From assembly GCF_003386865.1 (NCBI RefSeq), contig NZ_QTUA01000001.1, positions 930,001-994,000 on the forward strand: a stretch of 64,000 nt of DNA, in the 5' to 3' direction. A program made the translations under genes and the position numbers. Source of the DNA: Calidifontibacter indicus (lineage in GTDB: Bacteria; Actinomycetota; Actinomycetes; Actinomycetales; Dermatophilaceae). Below are positions 23,548 to 31,606 of the stretch, piece by piece (the first letter of the stretch is position 1; each line of letters starts with the position of its first letter). The notes under the pieces were generated by a model, which saw only the letters and a program-made list of their open reading frames with translations, was not told the DNA's origin and ran no database searches.

Positions 23548-25200
23548 CCCGGATCGTTCACGGTGCCGCGGAGTGATCGGCGCGTAGAAACACGGAAGTG
23601 CCTGCCCAGCAGGGGAAACTTGGACTTGCGACGGTTCAAGATCTTCAGCTTGGAAGGCACTCCGTAGGTGAAGCGTACTTTGTGGTCCAGTGGGTTGTCC
23701 GTGTCCGGTGATGGTGTCGGCGTGGTGGCCCACGCGGGGAGTGTCGGACTTCGTCTGTTGGCCGACCGAACCGGCCTGACGGGTGGTCTCGCCGCAGCGA
23801 TGGCGCGCCACTCGTTCACCCCGGTCCACGACCGTGGCCGGGTCCTGGTCGATGTCGCGGTGATGATCGCTGATGGTGGTGAGGCGATCGCCGACATCGA
23901 CGTGCTGCGTCACCAGTCGTGCGTGCTCGGTCCGGTCGCCTCGCCACCGACGGTGTGGCGCACCTTGGACGAAGTCACGCCCGGTCGGCTGAAGAAGATC
24001 GCCATCGCGCGGGCACGCACCCGCCGCCACGTGTGGGCCCACCTGCCTGGTGGGGTGCCCGCAAGCCAGGTCGCCGGGACCGATCTCGGTGCCACCGTCG
24101 TGCTCGACGTGGACGCCACGATCGTGATCACCCACTCCGAGAAACAGAACGCTGCGGCCACGTTCAAACGGACCTTCGGGTTCCACCCGCTCGGCGTATG
24201 GTGCGACAACACCAGCGAGTTCCTCGCGGCGAAACTACGGGCCGGGAACGCCGGGTCGAACACGACAGCCGATCACATCGAGGTCCTGACCGAGGCGATG
24301 GCCCAGATCCCCGGCACCCACCGTAAGAAGCTGTTGATCCGTTCCGATGGTGCGGGCGCATCCCATGGGCTGCTGGACTGGCTCACCGAACAAGGTCAGA
24401 TCCGTGGCCGCAGCCTGGAGTACTCGATCGGATTCGCGGTCACCGAGAAGATCCGCGACGCGATCAGGCTGGTCCCGCAGCAGGTGTGGTCGCCCGCGAC
24501 GAACGCGGACGGCGGGGTGCGCGAGGGTGGTGACGTCGCCGAACTGACCGGGCTGCTGGACCTGAGCGGTTGGCCGGCCGGGATGCGGGTGATCGTGCGC
24601 CGTGAACGGCCGCATCCCGGTGCGCAGCTGTCGCTGTTCGAGGAGACCGACGGGTGGCGCTACCAAGCCTTCGTCACCAACACCAGCACCGGGCAGCTCG
24701 CGCTCCTCGAAGCGCGGCACCGGGCTCATGCCCGGGTCGAGGACCGGATCCGGCACGCCAAGGACACGGGCCTGGGTCGGTTCCCCTCGCGTGAGTTCGG
24801 CATCAACAGCGCGTGGTTGACGTTGACCATGATCGCGGCGGATCTGGTCGCCTGGACCCGCCTGATCGCGTTCACCGCCGACGCCGAGGTCCTGGCTACA
24901 TGCGAACCGAAAGCGTTGCGGTACAGGCTTCTTCACGTCCCCGCCCGGCTCATCCACGGTCAGCGACGACGACGGTTGAAGATCGCTGAAACGTGGCCCT
25001 GGGCGGCCGCAATCGTCGCGGTCTTCGCGAACATCGCCGCCATCCCGTGGCCAGCCTGACCCAACCCGTCCGCCCACGAGATCACCACCCGGAGAACCGC
25101 AGACCGGCAGCGCCAGCCGGCACCTCGTCATCCCCACGGACCATCACCGAGCGAACTCACGTAGCAACACCGTCGATCACGACCTCATGAAAGACCGGGG
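23548..25200 (+). mobile_element. IS1380-family insertion sequence, 1653 bp, in hsdS
   Basis: The element is bounded by CTAA duplications. Its left end begins CCCGGATCGTTCACGG and its right end, read inward, CCCCGGTCTTTCATGA, an imperfect inverted repeat of about 16 bp allowing one gap. It carries one full-length transposase gene on the plus strand, opposite to hsdS. About 130 bp of non-coding sequence follows the transposase gene. Size, ends and 4-bp duplication fit IS1380. Confidence 0.88.
23668..25059 (+). CDS. IS1380-family DDE transposase
   Basis: A 463-residue DDE transposase. Asp motifs include VAGTDLGATVVLDVDATIV near 150 and LIRSDGAGASHGLLDWL near 227, with the C-terminal Glu probably in HRAHARVEDRIRHAKDTGLG near 357, the typical xxVExRIxxxKxxG of IS1380. 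The N-terminal part (GLTGGLAAAMARHSF, GRVLVDVAVMIADGG) is the DNA-binding part. No frameshift or stop is seen, so the element may still be able to move. An ATG at 23668 starts the frame; TTG/GTG starts slightly upstream cannot be excluded. Confidence 0.93.
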   Translation: MKRTLWSSGLSVSGDGVGVVAHAGSVGLRLLADRTGLTGGLAAAMARHSFTPVHDRGRVLVDVAVMIADGGEAIADIDVLRHQSCVLGPVASPPTVWRTLDEVTPGRLKKIAIARARTRRHVWAHLPGGVPASQVAGTDLGATVVLDVDATIVITHSEKQNAAATFKRTFGFHPLGVWCDNTSEFLAAKLRAGNAGSNTTADHIEVLTEAMAQIPGTHRKKLLIRSDGAGASHGLLDWLTEQGQIRGRSLEYSIGFAVTEKIRDAIRLVPQQVWSPATNADGGVREGGDVAELTGLLDLSGWPAGMRVIVRRERPHPGAQLSLFEETDGWRYQAFVTNTSTGQLALLEARHRAHARVEDRIRHAKDTGLGRFPSREFGINSAWLTLTMIAADLVAWTRLIAFTADAEVLATCEPKALRYRLLHVPARLIHGQRRRRLKIAETWPWAAAIVAVFANIAAIPWPA

Positions 25201-25357
25201 CTAACCAGAGGAGAGTTCGTATAGGCCATCTGTCCCGCCGATCCGACGACCGGCACGGGGCCATCAGGCGAGCGATCCGTTCTAGGCGACGCCTTGCCGT
25301 AACGCACCTTGAACTGCTCGCCGAAGGTTGTCTTCTCCCATGCGGCACTTCCATCGA

Positions 25358-28123
25358 TCACGCGGTGAGCTCCGCGTTCAGATTCTCCAGGAGATCGGCA
25401 GCCTGGTCGCCGAGGTCGCGCAGGGCACCGTCCACGCCGCCGCGTTCGGTGAAGGGCGCTTCGTCGAGGTCTTCGGCGGTGATGCCGGCGGAGTTCGCGA
25501 TCACTTCGACCATCCGGTCCAGCCACCACCTTTGTGTCTCAGTGAAATTCACGCCCGCTTGCTCTTGCTGTGCGAGCCAGGCGACGTACCGCTCGCGCAC
25601 GCGGTCGGCGTACGGGACGAGTTCGTCATCGACGCCGACGGTATAGCGCAGCAGTGACACCAGGTCGGTGAGGGTGTGCCGGTCGCTGTGGCGGACACGG
25701 CCGACATCGATGGTTTCGTACGCCGCCCAGATGAAGTCCGTCGTCCAGTTGTGCGGGGGTCGGCTGATGCGGTCTGCGAGTTCCTGGATGTCGGCGAAGT
25801 CGATCCGCCGTTCGCGGGCTTCGCCGAGCAGCTGGATGGCCGTGATCTCGTCGCGGTGCTGTTCGAGGTAGGCCTGCCACGACTCGACGACCGACCGTGC
25901 GCGGTTGGTGTCGACGACCCCGCCGGCGGACAGGAGTGTGTCGGCGTTGACCTCGTCGATGACGCGGTCGTGGGTGGCGCGCAGTTCGAGGATGCGGCCG
26001 CGCAGTTCGGGGTTGGCGGCGAGCGGGCGCGTCGCATCGTCGAGGAGGCGCTGGATCGCGGCCTCCGGATCTGCTTGTCCGGCGGCAGCGTTGGCCTGCG
26101 TGTCCGGGTCGACCGCGTCGACGAGCCCACGCACAATGTCACGCACAGGCACGCCCGCGACATCGTCGAGTTCCTCCCGCTCGGCCGGGGTGAGGTCGAG
26201 CTCGAGCTTGGCCAATCGCGAAGCGAGAGTGGCGGTTTCGTCTTCAGTGAGCGAGAGCGTGGCCGCCTTGTCGAGGAGCTTCTTAAGTGAGACGCCCTTC
26301 TCGCGGTTCAGCGGCGGGTCGACGAAGTCGTGCTCGGTGACGCCGACCGCGTCGACGATGACGAACCGGGTTTTGCCCGACGCGTCGGGTGTGACCGATT
26401 GGAAGTCGGCCGGCGCGATGGTGCGGGCGCCGCGGCCCTTCATCTGCTCGAAGTACTGCGCCGACCGCACGTCACGCATGAAGAACACGCATTCCAGCGG
26501 CTTCACGTCGGTGCCGGTGGCGATCATGTCGACGGTGACGGCGATGCGCAGACTCGGCGACGTGCGGAACGCCTGCAACTGACCCTTGGGGTCTTTGGCG
26601 TTGTACGTGATCTTGGCGGCGAAGTCGTTGCCCTTGCCGAAGACCTCGCGGACGGTCGTGACGATCTCCTCGGCGTGCGCGTCGTCCTTGGCGAAGATCA
26701 GCGTCTTCGGCACGGTCGATCGGCCGGCGAAGATCTCGGTGAAGAGCCGTTCACGGAACGTCTCGAGCACGAGTCGGATCTGCGACTTGGCGGTCACCGC
26801 TCGGTCGAGTTGCTTGTTGGTGTATTCAAGGTCTTCCTCCAACGCCTCGAGCCGCTGCTTGCGGGTGCGCCGATCGACCTTCGGCACGACGGTCGTTGCC
26901 TCGATCAGGCCGCCGCGCTCGGAGATCTCCGTACGGATCCGGTAGACGTCGAAGTCGACGTTCACTCGGTCGGCGACCGACTGCGGGTAGGTGTACTCCG
27001 AAACGAGGTTCTGCCGGAAGAACGCGAACGTCTGTTTGCCCGGTGTCGCGGTGAGACCGACGACGTGAGCGTCGAAGTACTCGAGCACCCCGCGCCACAC
27101 GCCGTAGATCGACCGGTGGGCCTCGTCGACAACGACCAGGTCGAACGTCTCCGGCGGCAGCTGTGGGCTGTAGGCGACGGTGACGGGGGAGTCGGGCACG
27201 AAGTCGTCGAGACCGGGGTCGTCGTCGGGCGTGACTTCCTCGCCCTGCAGGCCCTTGTAGACGCGCTGGATGGTGGAGACGACGACGTTGCTGCTGTCGA
27301 GCATTCCCGCACGGGTGAGTTTGTCGACGTTGTAGATCTCGGTGAAGCGTCGTCCGTCGCCGGGCGTGCGGTAGTTCTGAAACTCCGCGATCGTCTGGTC
27401 GGCGAGGTTGTTGCGGTCGACGAGGAACAGGATGCGTTTGAATCCGCCGAACTTCAGCAGCCGGTAGGCGAGCGTGACTGCGGTGTAGGTCTTGCCCGCG
27501 CCGGTCGCCATTTGCACCAACGATCGGTCGAAGTGTTGGGCTGCGAGTGACTGCTCGACTCCGGTGATCGCGGTGATCTGCGCCGGCCGCAACGCGGACG
27601 TGTCGAGCTCGGGCAGGTGGCGCACCTTGGCCCGCCAGGTCGGCGCGCTCTCGTCGGCTTCCGCGTCGCGGATGATCCGCGCCAGTGTCGCCGGCTGTGG
27701 GAACGCGAACACCTGCCGCGATCTCGCGTCCGGGTCGTAGCCGTTCGTGAAATGCGTTTCGGTGCCGCTCGCCTCGAACACGAACGGCAGCCGGCCGTCG
27801 CGCGTGAGCGCCTTGAGCCGTACGTCGGCCGGCAGGCCCTCGGCGTACATCGCCGACTGCCACTCGACGCCGCTGAGAGTCGTGCCCTGCGGCTTCGCTT
27901 CGATGACACCGACAACGCGCTGATCGACGTACAACAGGTAGTCGGCCCGGCCATGCCCGTACTTCATCGTGACCTCGCGGCAAGCGACACCCTGCGCGGC
28001 GAAAAGATTCAGCGCCTTCTTGTCCTGAACGACCCAGCCGGCATCAGCCAGCTGACGATCGATCAACACCCGCGCACGCGCTTCGGCGGCAAGCCGAGCC
28101 TCGTCCCCCTGTGGCGCATTCAT
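25358..28123 (-). CDS. hsdR: Type I restriction enzyme subunit R
   Basis: A 921-residue motor/nuclease subunit that translocates and cuts unmodified DNA. The N-terminal nuclease shows GRADYLLYVDQRVVGVIEAK (D...ExK) near 58-77. Walker A is QMATGAGKTYTAV near 209, the DEAD box is VVVDEAHRSIYG near 345, and helicase motif VI is QMKGRGARTI near 560. The C-terminal helical part (650-921) resembles the EcoEI-type region that binds the methylase core. It starts with MNAPQGDEARLAAEA and ends in a GTGA overlap with hsdS. It appears intact, but needs HsdS. Confidence 0.94.
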   Translation of the reverse strand: MNAPQGDEARLAAEARARVLIDRQLADAGWVVQDKKALNLFAAQGVACREVTMKYGHGRADYLLYVDQRVVGVIEAKPQGTTLSGVEWQSAMYAEGLPADVRLKALTRDGRLPFVFEASGTETHFTNGYDPDARSRQVFAFPQPATLARIIRDAEADESAPTWRAKVRHLPELDTSALRPAQITAITGVEQSLAAQHFDRSLVQMATGAGKTYTAVTLAYRLLKFGGFKRILFLVDRNNLADQTIAEFQNYRTPGDGRRFTEIYNVDKLTRAGMLDSSNVVVSTIQRVYKGLQGEEVTPDDDPGLDDFVPDSPVTVAYSPQLPPETFDLVVVDEAHRSIYGVWRGVLEYFDAHVVGLTATPGKQTFAFFRQNLVSEYTYPQSVADRVNVDFDVYRIRTEISERGGLIEATTVVPKVDRRTRKQRLEALEEDLEYTNKQLDRAVTAKSQIRLVLETFRERLFTEIFAGRSTVPKTLIFAKDDAHAEEIVTTVREVFGKGNDFAAKITYNAKDPKGQLQAFRTSPSLRIAVTVDMIATGTDVKPLECVFFMRDVRSAQYFEQMKGRGARTIAPADFQSVTPDASGKTRFVIVDAVGVTEHDFVDPPLNREKGVSLKKLLDKAATLSLTEDETATLASRLAKLELDLTPAEREELDDVAGVPVRDIVRGLVDAVDPDTQANAAAGQADPEAAIQRLLDDATRPLAANPELRGRILELRATHDRVIDEVNADTLLSAGGVVDTNRARSVVESWQAYLEQHRDEITAIQLLGEARERRIDFADIQELADRISRPPHNWTTDFIWAAYETIDVGRVRHSDRHTLTDLVSLLRYTVGVDDELVPYADRVRERYVAWLAQQEQAGVNFTETQRWWLDRMVEVIANSAGITAEDLDEAPFTERGGVDGALRDLGDQAADLLENLNAELTA

Positions 28124-28218
28124 AGTGTTCGCAGGTTACTGCGAAGGTCGCCAGGTTGGTCGGCACTTGAACTCCTCGATGCGGCCCGCTGTCAGTGGTC
28201 GCGGTCACGCTGTTACCT

Positions 28219-29658
28219 ATGGATGACTTCGATGGCGTGTTGAACGCGCTCAGCGCGATGGTTGACAGCCTCACCCTCTTCTATCGTTTGGCGCATTCCC
28301 TCACTCAGGATGCCGACGGTGTTCCCGCGGTTCTTGTCGGTCCGTTGACCTGGGTCCTCGGCACGGCGCTCACAGCCCTGGTCCTCTGGGCACTCGTTGG
28401 AGCGTGGTGCGTCGCCGCGCGGTCTTGTCACAGAGGACTGCGACGTTGCCTGATCGTGGCTACTCGTGGCCTGGGCCCTTACGAGGCCAGGCGGTACGCC
28501 ACGACGTTTGCAAGGTTTGAGCGAGCCGCATTCGTCGCACAATCCATGGCCAGGAATCCATTCTCGACTCGTCTTGGATCGGCCGGGCGAACGGGATTCG
28601 TGGAGCCGTCGTCGGGGACAGTGCGAGCACGCGCGGCGCTCCAGCTTCTCGCTGCGACGCGCTGGCCCGCCGTATTGCTTCGCATGGTCGTTTCGGTGCC
28701 GGGCGCGATGAGTCTTGCGGCCACGTGGTGGGCCGTGGGCGCACCCGGGGGAGAAGGCATTCTGGCAGTGGTCCGCCGGGTGACGAGGTCTGATCTGAGC
28801 CCGACACCTACGGCTGTCGCGGCCGTGGCGACTACGGTTGCGATCCTCACGTTCCTACTCGGCAGGATGCGGACGGCGCGGTCTGTAGGACACCAGGCAT
28901 GGAGGCGAGACCATGTGACAAGGTCCTCCGACGTGCTGGCTGACCGGGAGGTTCTCCTGGCAAATGCGGCATACGAGCTTGAAATCCGGATTGATCAATC
29001 CTGCGGACGCTGGCACTCGTTTATCTACAACGCGGGCGTGGACGCCGACACGGCCCAGAAGGCGCTCGTCGGAGAACTCCGTCGCCGAGCAGGTGTCACG
29101 CCCACAACGGAAGCGCTTCGCCACGTGCGGAGCGAATCGATTGATCCCGTTCAGCCAGAAAGGGACGACCGCCATGTGGAGGCGCTCCGGGCGCACCTCG
29201 ATGCGGCCACCGATCGAGTGGAGACGGATATGCGCCGCGCAGTGCCGTGGCGAGTCGTGCGCCTGGCATCACGCACTGCGTTAGAGAGATCGGTCCGCGA
29301 CATCGATTGGTTTCTGGCGGAGCCAGCGATCGCCCCGGTCCAACTCGCTCCGATCGACCTGTGCGTTCCTCAGCTCGTCCGCGGTAGTGGACGCGCCGGG
29401 TCCACCCGGGAGTCTTGGGAGTCGGCCCTCATCGACCTGCCTGCTGATGATTGGGATGAGGTGGTCACATTGGCCGCGACGCAGTGGCGTGAGCAGGCTG
29501 CCGAGTCGTCGAGGCGCCACACCGAGATCGCCCATCGCCGGCTTATCGACGCCCTCGTTGCAACTGCGCAACTGGAAGCTGCAGCGGACGCCATATTTCG
29601 ATACCTTCACCGCGCGGGACCAGTTGCCAAGCTCTTGGAGCGAGCAAGGCCGTCGTGA
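28219..29658 (+). CDS. Large membrane-anchored protein of unknown function beside the R-M operon
   Basis: A 479-residue protein. Hydrophobic stretches are seen near 40-63 (LTWVLGTALTALVLWALVGAWC), about 160-180 (VSVPGAMSLAATWWAVGA) and about 200-215 (AVAAVATTVAILTFLLG). The C-terminal 260 residues are soluble and helical, rich in Arg and Glu (LEIRIDQSCGRWHSFIYNAG, LDAATDRVETDMRRAV, QWREQAAESSRRHTEI). The start is ATG at 28219; a GTG 24 bp upstream also fits. It is divergent from hsdR with a gap under 100 bp, so the two may share a control region. No family is recognised; membrane proteins at this position in defence islands are sometimes effectors. Confidence 0.7.
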   Translation: MDDFDGVLNALSAMVDSLTLFYRLAHSLTQDADGVPAVLVGPLTWVLGTALTALVLWALVGAWCVAARSCHRGLRRCLIVATRGLGPYEARRYATTFARFERAAFVAQSMARNPFSTRLGSAGRTGFVEPSSGTVRARAALQLLAATRWPAVLLRMVVSVPGAMSLAATWWAVGAPGGEGILAVVRRVTRSDLSPTPTAVAAVATTVAILTFLLGRMRTARSVGHQAWRRDHVTRSSDVLADREVLLANAAYELEIRIDQSCGRWHSFIYNAGVDADTAQKALVGELRRRAGVTPTTEALRHVRSESIDPVQPERDDRHVEALRAHLDAATDRVETDMRRAVPWRVVRLASRTALERSVRDIDWFLAEPAIAPVQLAPIDLCVPQLVRGSGRAGSTRESWESALIDLPADDWDEVVTLAATQWREQAAESSRRHTEIAHRRLIDALVATAQLEAAADAIFRYLHRAGPVAKLLERARPS

Positions 29659-29659
29659 G

Positions 29660-29686
29660 GGTCCGGCTCAGCGGTGGAGCCGGACC
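29660..29686 (+). terminator. Terminator hairpin after the membrane protein gene
   Basis: An exact 10-bp stem (29660-29669 with 29677-29686) and 7-nt loop begin right after the stop codon. There is no T-tract. Confidence 0.65.
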
Positions 29687-29757
29687 GCGAGCCACCGCGC
29701 ACTCGGGTCGTGCCCGGAGCCAAGCCGGGCGCGCGACACACCACAAGGCCAACGAAA

Positions 29758-29784
29758 AACCGGCCCTGATCAACAGAGCCGGTT
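29758..29784 (-). terminator. Terminator of tRNA-Pro
   Basis: Stem AACCGGC/GCCGGTT with an additional inner CTG/CAG pair, followed on the minus strand by a run of T (GGTTTTTCG). It lies 8 bp after the mature 3' end of the tRNA. Confidence 0.8.
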
Positions 29785-29791
29785 CGACATT

Positions 29792-29868
<77 letters not shown>

Positions 29869-29955
29869 TGGCCTGCGTACGTTGGCGCTTTTGGCGATAC
29901 CCGCACGCAGCAAGAGGGAACTTTACCGGTTGACCGTGCAATCTCCCAATCCGGG

Positions 29956-30885
29956 TCAGCGCGACGCCGGCACGAGCGTCATCAGGGTCGCTTCGGGCCG
30001 ACAGGCGAGGCGGATAGGCGTGTACTTGTTGTGCCCGAGACCAGCGGAAACGTGCAGCCAGGCGGCGTCGTCCGGAGCCTGCGCGCTGGGCGCGTTGTCG
30101 GCCCCCGACCACCAGCGCGACAAGCCCTTCACCCGGTCGGTGCCGAGGTCGCAGTTGGTGACCAGCGCCCCGTACCAGGGCACGCATATCTGGCCGCCGT
30201 GGGTGTGGCCGGCGATCACCATCGACGCACCGTCCGCGGTCATCGCGTCGAGCACCCGCAGGTAGGGCGCGTGCACCACGCCGAGGGTGAGATCGGCGTC
30301 CGTCGCGGCGGGGGCGGAGACGGCCGAGTAGTCGTCGTACTTCAGGTGCGGGTCGTCGACGCCGACGAGTTCGAGGTCGAGTTCGCCGACCTGGAGCCGG
30401 GTGCGGGCCTGGGTCAAGTTGGTCCAACCGCCCGCGTCGAACCCGCGGACGAGGTCGCGCCACGGCAGCGTCTTCTGGCCCATCTCGTCGGCTCGGCGAT
30501 GCCGCTGGTTGAAGTAGCGCAGCGGGTTGCGCGGGGCCGGCGCGAAGTAGTCGTTCGAGCCGAGCACGTAGGCACCCGGGAAGTCCATCAGCGGCGCCAT
30601 CGTCTTCAACACCGACGGGATCGCGTCGGGGTCGGAGCAGTTGTCACCGGTGTTGACCACGAAGTCGGGGTTGAGGCGCGCGAGGTCCTGCACCCACGAG
30701 ATGCGGCGAGCCTGCCGCGGCACGAGGTGCAGGTCGCTCAGGTGCAGCACCCGTAGCGGCTGCGCGCCCTCGGGCAGCACCGGCACCGTCACCTCACGCA
30801 ACGCGTACCAGTTGCGCTCGACGATCGACGACCAGCCGAGCGTCGCGGCGCCGAGGGAGCCGAGAGCGAGCGCTGACTTGGTCAT
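29956..30885 (-). CDS. Metallophosphoesterase, membrane-anchored (Rv3683-like)
   Basis: A 309-residue calcineurin-like phosphoesterase. Metal-binding blocks are VLHLSDLHLVP near 47, VVNTGDNCSDP near 76, VLGSNDYFAP near 104 and VIAGHTHGGQI near 221. The N-terminus (ALALGSLGAATLGWSSIV) is a weak signal or membrane anchor. The gene next to ponA2 in mycobacteria (Rv3683) is of this type, which fits the synteny. The start is either ATG 30885 or ATG 30894; GGGG lies 9 bases before the former. The substrate is unknown; envelope phospholipids or nucleotides are possible. Confidence 0.88.
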   Translation of the reverse strand: MTKSALALGSLGAATLGWSSIVERNWYALREVTVPVLPEGAQPLRVLHLSDLHLVPRQARRISWVQDLARLNPDFVVNTGDNCSDPDAIPSVLKTMAPLMDFPGAYVLGSNDYFAPAPRNPLRYFNQRHRRADEMGQKTLPWRDLVRGFDAGGWTNLTQARTRLQVGELDLELVGVDDPHLKYDDYSAVSAPAATDADLTLGVVHAPYLRVLDAMTADGASMVIAGHTHGGQICVPWYGALVTNCDLGTDRVKGLSRWWSGADNAPSAQAPDDAAWLHVSAGLGHNKYTPIRLACRPEATLMTLVPASR

Positions 30886-31044
30886 TGCATGCATCCCCGC
30901 ATCGTCGCACGCCCCGCGTCCCGCGCCGAATCCACCGGAATCCACCGCAAACCCACCGCAGACGCTGCGGCTACCTCCCCACGCTGCTGCTGCAACCGCA
31001 GCGTGTGGAGGCAAGCGGGTGGGCGGGAGTGGGAGACTGGCGCC

Positions 31045-31497
31045 ATGACGCTCAAGCAGACCCTCCAATCCGACCTCAACCAGGCGATGAAGGCGCGCGA
31101 CAAGGTCGCCGCCGGCACCCTGCGCATGGCCCTCGCCGCGATCACCAACGCCGAGGTCGCCGGCGACACCGCCAAGGAGCTGAGCGACGACGAGATGCTG
31201 AAGGTCGTCACCAAGGAGGCCAAGAAGCGCAAGGAGGCCGCCGAGGCCTACGACGGCGCCGGACGCAGCGAACTCGCCGAGCAGGAGCGGGCCGAGCTCG
31301 CGGTGCTCGAGAAGTACCTCCCGGCGCAGCTGTCCGACGCCGAACTCGACCAGATGGTCGCCGAGGCGGTCGCCGAGACCGGCGCCACCAACATGGGCGC
31401 GATGGGCAACGTCATGAAGATCCTCCAGCCGAAGATCGCCGGCCGGGCCGACGGCGGCAAGGTGGCCGCAGCGGTGAAGCGCGCCCTGTCGTCCTGA
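31045..31497 (+). CDS. GatB/YqeY domain protein
   Basis: A 150-residue all-helical protein of the YqeY family, related to the tRNA-binding tail of GatB amidotransferase. Conserved elements are LKQTLQSDLNQAMKARD at the start, LRMALAAITNAEV, EAKKRKEAAEAYDGAGR in the middle, EKYLPAQLSDAEL and the C-terminal MGNVMKILQPKIAGRADGG. It may bind tRNA or act in tRNA quality control, but the family has no settled role. Divergent from the metallophosphoesterase gene. Confidence 0.9.
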   Translation: MTLKQTLQSDLNQAMKARDKVAAGTLRMALAAITNAEVAGDTAKELSDDEMLKVVTKEAKKRKEAAEAYDGAGRSELAEQERAELAVLEKYLPAQLSDAELDQMVAEAVAETGATNMGAMGNVMKILQPKIAGRADGGKVAAAVKRALSS

Positions 31498-31554
31498 CCT
31501 GGGCGCGACGCGCGCCGCGCACGTTCTGACGGCACGGCACAGCACGGCGCCGAA

Positions 31555-31599
31555 ACATGAAGCAGGCCCACCCCGTCGCGGGGTGGGCCTGCTTCATGT
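31555..31599. terminator. Bidirectional terminator, 21-bp perfect stem
   Basis: Arms 31555-31575 and 31579-31599 are exact complements with a 3-nt loop. It lies between the convergent yqeY-like and ponA2-like genes and would serve both. The outer sequence ATGAAGC...GCTTCAT is shared with the terminators at 43836 and 46871. Confidence 0.85.
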
Positions 31600-31606
31600 G
31601 TACCGG

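Larger units (their letters stand above)
22520..25361 (-). pseudogene. hsdS: Type I R-M specificity subunit, interrupted by an IS element
   Basis: HsdS recognises the DNA target. The 5' part (25201-25361) starts at a GTG overlapping the hsdR stop and reads WEKTTFGEQFKVRYGKASP...SAGQMAYTNSPLV. The 3' part (22520-23547) reads CLVIGRKGNVGQTHL, then LRRQDLESVPLTKP and the second target domain (VGTGTTPSRSASNYYDNGDI). Joining them across one copy of the 4-bp duplication gives an unbroken frame of 394 codons with the two target domains and the two conserved helices (EQRRIVEVLEDHL and LRQAALRRAVLAAAF). In the present state only a fragment lacking the first domain can be made. Confidence 0.9.

Noticed and set aside
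30952-31024. A further stem-loop between the metallophosphoesterase and yqeY-like genes
   Set aside because: Only short pieces pair (9 bp exact at 30962-30970 with 30996-31004) and several alternative foldings compete, so it was not counted with the long stem-loop family.
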